From contig NZ_CP117460.1 in the NCBI RefSeq assembly GCF_030687145.1, forward strand, positions 186,001-250,000: a DNA stretch of 64,000 nt, given 5' to 3'. Below the pieces are notes generated by a model. It had not been told where the DNA came from, ran no database searches, and worked only from the letters and a program-made list of their open reading frames with translations. This document shows positions 52,223 to 60,995 of the stretch, in pieces (position 1 is the stretch's first letter; every line of letters begins with the position of its first letter). Both the position numbers and the translations under genes were made by a program. This DNA comes from Pseudomonas sp. FP1742 (GTDB taxonomy: Bacteria > Pseudomonadota > Gammaproteobacteria > Pseudomonadales > Pseudomonadaceae).

Positions 52223-53458
52223 TTAGACAGCCTTTCCAAACTGGCCCTGAACAATGTTGCCTTGCACCAATTCATCAAGGTGGTCGGCGTACCATTGCAT
52301 CATGACTTTACGCTGCGGCAGGTACACGGCCTTGTTATATACACCTGCAATTCCCTCTTTTACGTGGGAGAGTTGAGCCTCAATGTGGTTCTCGTCGAAT
52401 CCCTGTTCATTCAGGATCGTGCTAGCGATGTGACGGAAACCATGACCAGTTTGCCTGCCTGCATATCCCAGCCTACGCAACGCCATCAGAAATACGGTAT
52501 TGCTACGAGGTATGGTGCGATCTTTTCTTCCAGGAAATAGGAGAGGGTAGGCCCCTGTGAGTGTGCGCAGTTCCGTTATCGCTTCAATGGCCTGGCGAGA
52601 TAGAGGCACTACGTGCTCGCGACGACGCTTCATTCGCTCGGCTGGAATTGTCCAAAGCTTTTTGTTGAGGTCGATTTCTGACCAGCGTGCTTCTCGAATC
52701 TCGCTCGGGCGCGCCGCTAATAAAGCAAGCAAGCGGAGCCCTAGACGAACATCCTTTGCGTGAGGGTAAGAGTTAATCGCCCGGAGCAATGCTGGCAGCT
52801 CTTCTATCGACACGTGCGCATAGTTTTCAGCGCTACGCGTCTGTAGGAATTTATTGAGGCCTTCAAGGGGATTGTGTATGGCTCGGCCTGTCACGCGTGC
52901 CAAGTCGTAGATCTCTTTGCAGAAGGCGCGAACTCTGCCCATTTGCTCGATGATCCCTTTCTGCTCCATGCCGCGCAGAAACTCCATCCATTCAAGGGGC
53001 AGTATTTCTGTGTAGGTGCGTTTGCCGAAAACGGGGAACACATGAAGTTCCAGGGCACCAAGGACTCGACGGGACGTACCGGCTTCCCAGCTTGAGCGCC
53101 TCGCCTCAAACCATTCGCGGCCTAATGCTTCGAATGTGTTGTTGGCAGCCACGCGGTCAGCAATCTTGCGAGCCTGTTTGCTGACTAAAGGATTTTTGCC
53201 AGTCGATGCGTCATCTCGCAGTTGGGCTGCCTTCTGTCTGGCTACTGAGCCACTGATTTCCGGGTAGCCGCCTAGTCCCAGCCAAGACCATTTCCCGTCC
53301 GGCTTTTTGTAGCGCAACTCCCAAGACTTCTGCCCATTGGCTTTGACCCGAAAGTACAGTCCGTTGCCGTCTTGCTCTCGGTAGGTCGCGCTTTCTGGTT
53401 CCAGGCCAGCCAGAGTTGTGTCTGCCAGTGGGCGGCGTTTGATTTCAGTACGCTTCAC
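52223..53458 (-). CDS. tyrosine-type integrase (P4 family)
   Basis: The product has 411 residues. N-terminal DUF4102-type arm-binding domain (GNGLYFRVKANGQKSWELRYKKPDGKWSWLGLGGYPEIS), SAM-like core-binding domain, then a catalytic domain with Arg in ARPSEIREARW, HGFRHIAST, LSH and the Tyr of VYNKAVYL. Starts next to the arm-like repeats and 168 bases from the tRNA-Arg 3' end, the usual place of a tRNA-targeting integrase. Confidence 0.92.
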   Translation of the reverse strand: MKRTEIKRRPLADTTLAGLEPESATYREQDGNGLYFRVKANGQKSWELRYKKPDGKWSWLGLGGYPEISGSVARQKAAQLRDDASTGKNPLVSKQARKIADRVAANNTFEALGREWFEARRSSWEAGTSRRVLGALELHVFPVFGKRTYTEILPLEWMEFLRGMEQKGIIEQMGRVRAFCKEIYDLARVTGRAIHNPLEGLNKFLQTRSAENYAHVSIEELPALLRAINSYPHAKDVRLGLRLLALLAARPSEIREARWSEIDLNKKLWTIPAERMKRRREHVVPLSRQAIEAITELRTLTGAYPLLFPGRKDRTIPRSNTVFLMALRRLGYAGRQTGHGFRHIASTILNEQGFDENHIEAQLSHVKEGIAGVYNKAVYLPQRKVMMQWYADHLDELVQGNIVQGQFGKAV

Positions 53459-53460
53459 TG

Positions 53461-53512
53461 CGTGTATGCCTCCAGTTCAAGGAATCTCAAAGCATACACG
53501 TGGGCATACACG
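53461..53512. other. integrase arm-type sites at the right end of satellite 2
   Basis: The 21-bp repeat at 53492-53512 equals 36659-36679. A single GCATACACG lies on the minus strand at 53461-53469, touching the integrase start. Arrays of short repeats beside int usually bind integrase or excisionase. Confidence 0.65.
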
Positions 53513-53550
53513 GCGTGAAGTTATAGGGGTAGACAGGGATGGATAGCCAG

Positions 53551-53583
53551 AAACAAGAAAGCCCGCACGGGGCGGGCTTCTTG
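53551..53583 (-). terminator. intrinsic terminator after tRNA-Arg
   Basis: Minus strand AAGCCCGC-CCCGT-GCGGGCTT followed by TCTTGTTT, 42 bases beyond the tRNA 3' end. Confidence 0.85.
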
Positions 53584-53625
53584 GGGAGTTTCGTAGACTG
53601 TCTGAGACAGGCCTAGACTGCTATA

Positions 53626-53702
53626 TGGTGCACCAGGCGGGATTCGAACCCACGACCCCTGCCTTCGGAGGGCAGTACTCTATCCAGCTGAGCTACTGGT
53701 GC
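53626..53702 (-). tRNA. tRNA-Arg (anticodon CCG)
   Basis: A 77-nt gene with encoded CCA. Acceptor stem GCACCAG/CTGGTGC, D-arm with AGCTCAGCTGGATAGAG, anticodon stem-loop CTGCC-CTCCGAA-GGCAG (anticodon CCG) and T-arm GTGGG-TTCGAAT-CCCGC. Its 3' end points towards the integrase, making it the likely attachment gene of the neighbouring island. Confidence 0.96.
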
Positions 53703-53879
53703 AATGCGGGCGCCATGATACTCATATGCGCTGCGGGCGTCCATGCCGCTGAATCGCCTGCGTTTTTCCAAAGCGTAACCTGCGTTTGCTACGTTGATCA
53801 GAAAAAATAAGCAAATGCGGCGTTTTCGTTCTTTTTTTCGAACAGCCTATTGTCCTTTACCCCCTTTGATCCTAGGATT

Positions 53880-53897
53880 CGTTTGAGATTTCAAACG
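53880..53897. promoter_or_regulatory. inverted repeat upstream of gabD
   Basis: CGTTTGA-gatt-TCAAACG is a perfect 7-bp inverted repeat, 155 bases before gabD. A regulator-binding site is plausible; the regulator is not identifiable. Confidence 0.45.
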
Positions 53898-54051
53898 CTC
53901 TTGTCTGGGTGCTGAACCGCACGAGTTCGATCAGTGCGCTATTTATGTGCTTCAGCCCGGTGAATGATTTCCCTGACGGCAGCCTATAAGGCGCCTTTCT
54001 ACAATCATAATTCGCTCCGCGCTGGCCGCGGTGCTGTTAAGGAAAGCCGAC

Positions 54052-55494
54052 ATGCAGCTTAAAGACACCCAGTTGTTCCGCCAGCAAGCCTTTATCGATG
54101 GCGCTTGGGTCGATGCGGACAACGGTCAGACGATCAAGGTCAATAACCCGGCAACGGGCGAAATTCTGGGCACTGTGCCGAAAATGGGCGCTGCCGAAAC
54201 CCGCCGTGCGATTGAAGCCGCTGACAAGGCGCTGCCGGCCTGGCGTGGACTGACCGCCAAGGAGCGCGCGAACAAGCTGCGTCGCTGGTTCGAGCTGATC
54301 ATCGAGAACCAGGATGACCTGGCTCGCCTGATGACTCTGGAACAAGGCAAGCCATTGGCCGAAGCCAAGGGCGAGATCGTTTACGCCGCTTCCTTTATCG
54401 AGTGGTTCGCTGAAGAAGCCAAGCGCGTCTACGGCGACGTGATTCCGGGCCACCAGCCAGACAAGCGCCTGATCGTGATCAAGCAGCCAATCGGCGTGAC
54501 CGCTGCGATCACTCCGTGGAACTTCCCGGCCGCGATGATCACCCGTAAAGCCGGCCCGGCCCTGGCCGCCGGTTGCACCATGGTGCTCAAGCCTGCATCG
54601 CAAACCCCGTTTTCCGCGTTCGCCCTGGCTGAACTGGCCCAGCGTGCCGGTATTCCGAACGGCGTGTTCAGTGTAGTGACCGGCAGCGCCGGCGACATCG
54701 GCAGCGAGCTGACCGGCAACCCGATCGTGCGCAAACTGTCGTTCACCGGTTCGACCGAAATCGGGCGTCAGCTGATGACCGAGTGCGCCAAGGACATTAA
54801 GAAAGTCTCGCTGGAACTGGGCGGCAACGCGCCGTTCATCGTGTTCGACGACGCGGACCTGGATAAGGCCGTCGAAGGCGCGATCATTTCCAAGTACCGC
54901 AACAACGGCCAGACCTGCGTCTGCGCCAACCGCCTGTACATTCAGGATTCGGTGTACGACGCGTTCGCCGAAAAACTGAAAGTGGCCGTGGCCAAACTCA
55001 AGATCGGCAACGGTCTGGAAGACGGCACCACCACTGGCCCGCTGATTGACGAAAAAGCCGTGGCCAAGGTGCAAGAGCACATTGCTGACGCCGTTGGCAA
55101 AGGCGCTACCGTGCTGGCGGGTGGCAAGAGCATGCAAGGCAACTTCTTCGAGCCGACCATCCTGACCAACGTGCCGAACAACGCGGCCGTGGCCAAGGAA
55201 GAAACCTTTGGTCCATTGGCGCCGCTCTTCCGCTTCAAAGACGAAGCCGACGTGATTGCGATGTCCAACGACACCGAATTCGGCCTGGCCTCGTACTTCT
55301 ATGCGCGTGACCTGGGCCGTGTGTTCCGTGTGGCTGAAGCCCTGGAATACGGCATGGTCGGCGTCAACACCGGGTTGATCTCCAACGAAGTCGCGCCGTT
55401 CGGCGGCATCAAGGCGTCGGGCCTGGGCCGTGAAGGCTCCAAGTACGGCATCGAGGATTACCTGGAAATCAAATACCTCTGCCTGGGCATCTAA
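54052..55494 (+). CDS. gabD: NADP-dependent succinate-semialdehyde dehydrogenase
   Basis: The product has 480 residues from ATG 54052 (AAGGAA 7 bases upstream). Aldehyde dehydrogenase motifs: NFPAAMITRKAGPALAAGCT, FTGSTEIGRQL (cofactor), ELGGNAPFIVFDDADLD (general-base Glu) and NNGQTCVCANR (catalytic Cys). It oxidises succinic semialdehyde to succinate, the last step of GABA breakdown. Followed by gabT, the step before it. Confidence 0.94.
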   Translation: MQLKDTQLFRQQAFIDGAWVDADNGQTIKVNNPATGEILGTVPKMGAAETRRAIEAADKALPAWRGLTAKERANKLRRWFELIIENQDDLARLMTLEQGKPLAEAKGEIVYAASFIEWFAEEAKRVYGDVIPGHQPDKRLIVIKQPIGVTAAITPWNFPAAMITRKAGPALAAGCTMVLKPASQTPFSAFALAELAQRAGIPNGVFSVVTGSAGDIGSELTGNPIVRKLSFTGSTEIGRQLMTECAKDIKKVSLELGGNAPFIVFDDADLDKAVEGAIISKYRNNGQTCVCANRLYIQDSVYDAFAEKLKVAVAKLKIGNGLEDGTTTGPLIDEKAVAKVQEHIADAVGKGATVLAGGKSMQGNFFEPTILTNVPNNAAVAKEETFGPLAPLFRFKDEADVIAMSNDTEFGLASYFYARDLGRVFRVAEALEYGMVGVNTGLISNEVAPFGGIKASGLGREGSKYGIEDYLEIKYLCLGI

Positions 55495-55530
55495 GCCTGA
55501 AGGGATAAGCCCGGCAAGGCATTGCTTCAA

Positions 55531-55564
55531 GCGCAAAGGGCACGAGAGCGCTGTCCCTTTGCGC
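55531..55564. terminator. stem-loop between gabD and gabT
   Basis: GCGCAAAGGG / CCCTTTGCGC form a perfect 10-bp stem with a 14-base loop. No T-run, so it may stabilise or attenuate the transcript rather than end it. Confidence 0.5.
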
Positions 55565-55692
55565 GCTTCAAAACGGAATTTTCTCTGCGGCCGGGAACGC
55601 TGTGGCAGTCGATCATCGCATGCTGCCGTAGTTGCTTCCCCGCCGCTTAATCCTTGAACCACGCCGACCGATGAGCGGCGAATGAGGAATGT

Positions 55693-56970
55693 ATGAGCAA
55701 GACTAACGCTGAGTTGATGGCCCGCCGCACCGCTGCAGTACCTCGTGGTGTTGGCCAGATTCACCCGATCTTCGCCGACCACGCGAAGAACGCCACCGTG
55801 ACTGACGTTGAAGGTCGTGAGTTCATCGACTTCGCCGGCGGTATCGCCGTGTTGAACACCGGTCACCTGCACCCGAAAGTCATCGCCGCCGTGACTGCGC
55901 AGCTGAACAAGCTGACCCACACCTGCTTCCAGGTGCTGGCCTACGAGCCGTACGTGGAAGTGTGCGAAAAAATCAACGCCAAGGTGCCGGGTGATTTCGC
56001 CAAGAAAACCTTGCTGGTGACCACCGGCTCCGAAGCCGTGGAAAACTCCATCAAGATCGCCCGCGCCGCCACTGGCCGTGCCGGCGTGATCGCGTTCACC
56101 GGCGCGTACCACGGTCGCACCATGATGACCCTGGGCCTGACCGGTAAAGTCGTGCCTTACTCGGCCGGCATGGGCCTGATGCCAGGCGGCATCTTCCGCG
56201 CGCTGTACCCGAACGAGTTGCACGGTGTGAGCATCGACGATTCGATCGCCAGCATCGAGCGCATCTTTAAGAACGACGCCGAGCCGCGTGACATCGCTGC
56301 AATCATCATCGAGCCAGTGCAGGGCGAAGGCGGTTTCTACGTCGCACCTAAAGAGTTCATGAAGCGTCTGCGTGCCCTGTGCGACCAGCACGGCATCCTG
56401 TTGATCGCCGACGAAGTGCAAACCGGCGCTGGCCGTACCGGCACCTTCTTCGCCATGGAACAGATGGGCGTCGCCGCCGACCTGACCACCTTCGCCAAAT
56501 CCATCGCTGGCGGCTTCCCGCTGGCCGGTGTGTGCGGCAAGGCCGAATACATGGACGCCATCGCTCCAGGCGGCCTGGGCGGCACTTACGCCGGTAGCCC
56601 GATCGCTTGCGCCGCGGCCCTGGCCGTGATGGAAGTGTTTGAAGAAGAGCACCTGCTGGACCGTTGCAAAGCGGTTGGCGAGCGTCTGGTGACTGGTCTG
56701 AAAGCCATCCAGGCCAAGTACCCGGTGATCGGTGACGTGCGTGCCCTGGGCGCGATGATCGCTGTCGAGCTGTTCGAAAACGGCGACAGCCACAAGCCGA
56801 ACCCGGCTGCTGTAGCCGCCGTTGTGGCCAAGGCGCGCGACAAGGGCCTGATCCTGCTGTCGTGCGGCACCTACGGCAACGTTCTGCGCGTGCTGGTACC
56901 GCTGACCGCGTCGGACGAGCTGCTGGATAAAGGCCTGGCGATCATGGAAGAGTGCTTCGCCGAGCTCTGA
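55693..56970 (+). CDS. gabT: 4-aminobutyrate aminotransferase
   Basis: The product has 425 residues with GAGGA upstream of ATG 55693. Class III aminotransferase motifs: TGSEAVENSIKIAR, GAYHGRTMMT, IADEVQTGAGRTG and FAKSIAGGFPLAGV (PLP-binding Lys). It converts GABA to succinic semialdehyde for GabD. A strong terminator follows. Confidence 0.95.
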   Translation: MSKTNAELMARRTAAVPRGVGQIHPIFADHAKNATVTDVEGREFIDFAGGIAVLNTGHLHPKVIAAVTAQLNKLTHTCFQVLAYEPYVEVCEKINAKVPGDFAKKTLLVTTGSEAVENSIKIARAATGRAGVIAFTGAYHGRTMMTLGLTGKVVPYSAGMGLMPGGIFRALYPNELHGVSIDDSIASIERIFKNDAEPRDIAAIIIEPVQGEGGFYVAPKEFMKRLRALCDQHGILLIADEVQTGAGRTGTFFAMEQMGVAADLTTFAKSIAGGFPLAGVCGKAEYMDAIAPGGLGGTYAGSPIACAAALAVMEVFEEEHLLDRCKAVGERLVTGLKAIQAKYPVIGDVRALGAMIAVELFENGDSHKPNPAAVAAVVAKARDKGLILLSCGTYGNVLRVLVPLTASDELLDKGLAIMEECFAEL

Positions 56971-56991
56971 TCGGTTTGTGAACTGATCGAC

Positions 56992-57018
56992 AAAAAACCC
57001 GCTTCGGCGGGTTTTTTT
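56992..57018 (+). terminator. intrinsic terminator after gabT
   Basis: AAAAAACCCGC-TTC-GGCGGGTTTTTTT. Confidence 0.92.
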
Positions 57019-57106
57019 ATGTCCCTTGAAACACAACAGGGGCAATCGGGCTGTATCGAATGGCCAGCATTGACTAAGGTGCAAGCATTGCCGTTGGAGT
57101 GTGCAG

Positions 57107-58321
57107 ATGACTGCTGTGGTGTTACCCGCTGTACCGCGTGTGCTGATTGCCGAGGCTGACCCCTGGTCCCGCGACCTGCTCAAGCAGGTGTTGTTGAATG
57201 TGCGCTGCGACGCGCGGCTGGACCTGTGTGCCGATGGCCAGGAGGCCCTGCAGCTGTTGGCGGAAAATCCTTATGACCTGGTGATCGTCGACTGGGAGTT
57301 GCCCGGCGTCGATGGCCTGAATGTGTTGCGCAGTGTTCGTCAGCGCAAACGTAATCCGCCGCTGCCCTTCATTCTGATGAGCAGCCGTAACGACAGCGCC
57401 AGCGTGCGCGAGGTCTTGCCCCTGGCGCCCACGGCGTACCTGACCAAACCCCTGAACATGGAAAACCTGACCCAGCGCCTGCAGGATTTGTTGCTGAATG
57501 CGGGTGAAGAGGTGTCTTGCGAAGTGCCCTCACTGGCGCCGGGCATGACCTTGTCGGTGTACCTGGAGCGGCGGCGTGAACTGGCGGAGGGTGCGCCGCT
57601 GATGACCGATGTACAGGTGGCGATCAAACGTAGCCTCAATCCCGATGGTCTCGATCTGACGCGGCTGGAAGACGAGATCCGCACCGACCCGCAAATCACC
57701 GCCGTGCTGATTGCCGCCGCCAATAGTGCGGCCCAGCATCATGGTGTGGCTGTGCAAACTTTGGCCCAGGCGCTGCATCGCTTGGGCACCGGGCAAAGCA
57801 TGAACCTGATTCTGGGCCTCGCCCTCAAGCGCAGTGCCCGGCTCAGCGATCCACAACTGGCGGACTACGCCGAGCGCTATTGGGAACTGTCCCTGCATAC
57901 CGCTGAATACGCGCGAACGCTGGCGCGCTTGCTGGATCTGGATCAGGAGCGCTGTTATTGCGCGGGCATGCTGCACCGCCTCGGCGATCTGGCGTTGTTG
58001 CGCTGTTTGCAGGAGTGGACGCAGGCCGGTGGTGAGCTGGATGAATGGGAAGAAGTCGGCGATGCCCTGGCCGAATTCGGCGCGGCCTACGGTTCGGCAC
58101 TACGCACCCGCTGGCGCCTGCCGCTGGAGCTGCGTGAGCTGATTGCGGCGGTTTATCAGCTCGGTGGCGGGGTCTACTCCCGCGAAGCGCTGGTGATGAA
58201 CATGGCCGCGCAACTGGCGCGCCTGACCGAGCATGAGGGGATCGAGGCATTGGCCAAGAGCCGCACGGCGCGGTTGCTCAAGATCGGATTGCCGGAGCTG
58301 ATGCGTCTGCGCAAAAAGTGA
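57107..58321 (+). CDS. response regulator with HDOD output domain
   Basis: The product has 404 residues from ATG 57107 (GGAG 5-6 bases upstream; GTG 57101 possible). Receiver domain with LIAEADPW and LVIVDWELPGVDG (phospho-acceptor Asp) and conserved Lys (YLTKPL), followed by an HDOD domain (AGMLHRLGDLALLRCL). HDOD proteins act in signal output without known catalysis. No kinase gene is adjacent. Confidence 0.85.
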   Translation: MTAVVLPAVPRVLIAEADPWSRDLLKQVLLNVRCDARLDLCADGQEALQLLAENPYDLVIVDWELPGVDGLNVLRSVRQRKRNPPLPFILMSSRNDSASVREVLPLAPTAYLTKPLNMENLTQRLQDLLLNAGEEVSCEVPSLAPGMTLSVYLERRRELAEGAPLMTDVQVAIKRSLNPDGLDLTRLEDEIRTDPQITAVLIAAANSAAQHHGVAVQTLAQALHRLGTGQSMNLILGLALKRSARLSDPQLADYAERYWELSLHTAEYARTLARLLDLDQERCYCAGMLHRLGDLALLRCLQEWTQAGGELDEWEEVGDALAEFGAAYGSALRTRWRLPLELRELIAAVYQLGGGVYSREALVMNMAAQLARLTEHEGIEALAKSRTARLLKIGLPELMRLRKK

Positions 58322-58338
58322 ATCCGACACCAAACCTT

Positions 58339-58428
58339 TGTGGGAGCGGGCTTGCTCGCGAAAGCGGTGTGTCAGTCAACATTGATGGTGGCTGACACAC
58401 CGCTTTCGCGAGCAAGCCCGCTCCCACA
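58339..58428. repeat. REP inverted pair (perfect)
   Basis: tgtgggagcgggcttgctcg and its exact inverse, with a loop containing further complementary gtgtgtcag/ctgacacac. Confidence 0.93.
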
Positions 58429-58449
58429 TTAGGTCTGTGTAGGGGGCTG

Positions 58450-59439
58450 TCAGCCGGAGATTATCCGGTTCTTGCCCTGGCGCTTGGCCTGGTACATCGC
58501 CGCATCGGCGCGGGCAAACAGGCTGTCGAGGTTTTCATCCTCGGGTGTGAGGCTGCTCAGGCCCTGGCTGACGGTGATGCCGAACGTCTGGCCGCCATGG
58601 CTGAAACTCAACCGTTGAATCTCCCGTTGCAGGCGCTCAGCCACTTGCATGGCCATATCCGGTGCGCAACCGGGGAACACCGCGGCGAATTCCTCGCCGC
58701 CGATCCGCCCGAACAGATCACCACGCCGCAGGGCCGCGCGGCCACTCTCGGCGATGCGTTGCAGCACCTTATCGCCTTCCGGATGGCCGTAGGTGTCGTT
58801 GATCACTTTGAAGTCATCGATGTCCAGCAGCAGGAAGGCCATCGGCGCACCTTGCAGTCGCGCCTGCTCGAATTCGCGGTGGGCGCAATCGAAGAAGTGC
58901 CGGCGGTTGCTGCTTTGGGTCAGTACGTCGGTGGTGGCCAGGCGGTGCAGCTCGGTTTCCATCTGCTTCTTTTCGGTGATGTCTTCGGCAATGCCGACAA
59001 TGATCACCGGTTGGCCCGGCTCGGCCTGACGGTTGATGAAGCACTTGTCGCTGAGCCAGCGCACCTGGCCGTCGGCCGCGATGATGCGGTATTCGCGGTC
59101 TTCAACGGCGCCGTTGACCAGCACTTGCGCCAGGCTGCGCTCGGCGTAGTCCAGATCGTCGGGATAAACACTGTCGCGCCAGTGGTTGTAGTCGGACAGC
59201 AACAGGCCGGCGGGGCGGCCGAAGATCCGGTCATAGGCCGGGCTGACGTAGAGCACCTGACGGGTTTCCCAGTTGAATGCCCAAAGCACGGCGTTGACAC
59301 TGACCAGCAGCGAGCTGAACAGCTGTTCGCGCTCGCTCAGGCGCGCCACTTCACCCTGGGCATGCATCAGCGCCATCAGCGTTTGCGCGGCCTCGGGCCA
59401 CTGGGGAAGGGATGAGTCTTGTAGGTTTTTATTGACCAT
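58450..59439 (-). CDS. PAS-GGDEF diguanylate cyclase
   Basis: The product has 329 residues from ATG 59439 (upstream in-frame starts lack support). A PAS/PAC domain at about residues 45-160 (LYVSPAYDRIFGRP...EDITEKKQ) precedes a GGDEF domain with an intact GGEEF site and an RxxD I-site (RRGD) five residues before it. So it is a c-di-GMP producer with product inhibition. No membrane segment. Given pgaCD upstream in the window, c-di-GMP output could reach PNAG synthesis, which is inference only. Confidence 0.88.
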   Translation of the reverse strand: MVNKNLQDSSLPQWPEAAQTLMALMHAQGEVARLSEREQLFSSLLVSVNAVLWAFNWETRQVLYVSPAYDRIFGRPAGLLLSDYNHWRDSVYPDDLDYAERSLAQVLVNGAVEDREYRIIAADGQVRWLSDKCFINRQAEPGQPVIIVGIAEDITEKKQMETELHRLATTDVLTQSSNRRHFFDCAHREFEQARLQGAPMAFLLLDIDDFKVINDTYGHPEGDKVLQRIAESGRAALRRGDLFGRIGGEEFAAVFPGCAPDMAMQVAERLQREIQRLSFSHGGQTFGITVSQGLSSLTPEDENLDSLFARADAAMYQAKRQGKNRIISG

Positions 59440-59597
59440 CGGCACAAATCTCAAAGGGCGTGCCGCTATTTCGACAGCGGCCAACACAAAGCCCGCCTGG
59501 ATGGCGAAGTGTCTTTGAGATAGGGGATTTGGGGTGAAGTTCCCGCCTTTTATGGCGAAGGAGCTTGCTCCCGCCGGGCGGTATTGGCGACGCGTTT

Positions 59598-59675
59598 GTA
59601 GGAGCTGCCGCAGGCTGCGATCTTTTGATTTTGCTCTTTCAAGTTCAAAGGATCGCAGCCTGCGGTAGCTCCTAC
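59598..59675. repeat. REP-like inverted pair, second class
   Basis: gtaggagctgccgcaggctg and the inverse cagcctgcggtagctcctac flank a 28-base loop. A different REP sequence class from the tgtgggagcggg type. Confidence 0.88.
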
Positions 59676-59678
59676 AGG

Positions 59679-60860
59679 TCAGGTGGCGGGGCGCAGGGAG
59701 TAGGTTTTCAGCTGGTCGGCGAAATCACGCAGGGATTGAATCCCGCTGGCTTCGGCCTCGTGTACCCAATCCTTGATGGCGGCCAGCATGTCGTGACCAT
59801 TTGAGCTTGTCTTGACCCAGATCTGCTGCAGGGCCAGGCGTTTCTCGTAAATTACCTTCAGCGCCTGGCTGTGTTCGAGCATGGTCTGGATGCGCACATG
59901 GTGTTTGTCGTCCAGCAGGCTGGTTTCCCGCGAGAGCAGGCGCTTGGCCCGGTGGAACTGGTGGCGGACCGAGTGATCGACCTTTTCCAGCTCTTGCTTG
60001 ACCAGCGGCGCGATGACCAGCTTGCGGTACTGGGCCATGATCTGGAATCGGTTGTTGAGGATCGCCATGGCCGTGTCCATGTCCAGGCTGCCTTTGCCTT
60101 CGACACGGTGGGCGATCGGCGCCACCCGCTGGACCTTGGCCAGGCGCAGGAAGCTGAAGACCTGGATCCAGGCCCAGCCGAGGTCGAATTCCCACTTCTT
60201 CACCGACAGTTTGGCCGAGTTAGGGTAGGTGTGATGGTTGTTGTGCAGTTCTTCGCCGCCGATCAGGATGCCCCAGGGCACCAGATTGGTCGCCGCATCG
60301 CGGCATTCGAAGTTGCGGTAGCCGATGGCATGGCCCAGGCCATTGACCACGCCGGCGGCCCAGACCGGGATCCACATCATCTGGATGGCCCAGATGGTGA
60401 TGCCGATGGTGCCGAACAGCAGCAGGTCGATGACACCCATGATCGCCACGCCCAGCAGCGGGAAGCGGCTGTAGAGGTTGCGCTCGATCCAGTCTTCGGG
60501 GCAGTTCTTGCCGTAGATGCGCAGGGTCTCGGGGTTTTCCGCTTCGGCGCGGTACAGCTCGGCGCCTTTGCGCAGAACGGTGGACAACCCTTTGATGACC
60601 GGGCTGTGCGGGTCGTCGACGGTTTCGCATTTGGCGTGATGCTTGCGGTGGATAGCGGTCCACTCGCGGGTGTTCTGTGCGGTGGTCAACCACAGCCAGA
60701 AGCGGAAGAAATGTTTCAGGCCGGCATTGAGCTCAAGCGAGCGATGGGCTGAATAGCGATGCAGATAGACCGTGACACCGACGATCGTCACGTGGGTCAT
60801 CAGTAGGGTGACTGCCACCAGTGACCAGGGCGATAAGCCAAGAAAACCTTCGTACCACAT
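59679..60860 (-). CDS. desA: membrane fatty-acid (acyl-lipid) desaturase, DesA-like
   Basis: The product has 393 residues. Three histidine boxes are present: HRYSAHR, HRKHH and HNNHH, with hydrophobic segments between. The long C-terminal helical tail is typical of the Pseudomonas desaturases. It introduces a double bond into acyl chains of membrane lipids. The position next to a PipA-like GGDEF-EAL gene and oscA-sbp matches P. aeruginosa PA0286-PA0283, supporting desA. Confidence 0.87.
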   Translation of the reverse strand: MWYEGFLGLSPWSLVAVTLLMTHVTIVGVTVYLHRYSAHRSLELNAGLKHFFRFWLWLTTAQNTREWTAIHRKHHAKCETVDDPHSPVIKGLSTVLRKGAELYRAEAENPETLRIYGKNCPEDWIERNLYSRFPLLGVAIMGVIDLLLFGTIGITIWAIQMMWIPVWAAGVVNGLGHAIGYRNFECRDAATNLVPWGILIGGEELHNNHHTYPNSAKLSVKKWEFDLGWAWIQVFSFLRLAKVQRVAPIAHRVEGKGSLDMDTAMAILNNRFQIMAQYRKLVIAPLVKQELEKVDHSVRHQFHRAKRLLSRETSLLDDKHHVRIQTMLEHSQALKVIYEKRLALQQIWVKTSSNGHDMLAAIKDWVHEAEASGIQSLRDFADQLKTYSLRPAT

Positions 60861-60995
60861 AGCCTATAGGACCCTCGATTAAGAAAAAACAGCCGTTGCA
60901 TTATCACTTAGCCCACAGATAAAACCAGTCGCCCTTTCAGATAAGAGTGGCCGGATGTTTCTTTAATCTATAATTCCAGCCTTTTTTGTAGGGAC

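Noticed and set aside
54037..57183. A 1048-codon open frame antisense to gabD and gabT
   Set aside because: It is a shadow of GC-rich codon bias: both sense genes are strongly conserved enzymes, and the antisense frame has no recognisable domain or ribosome site.
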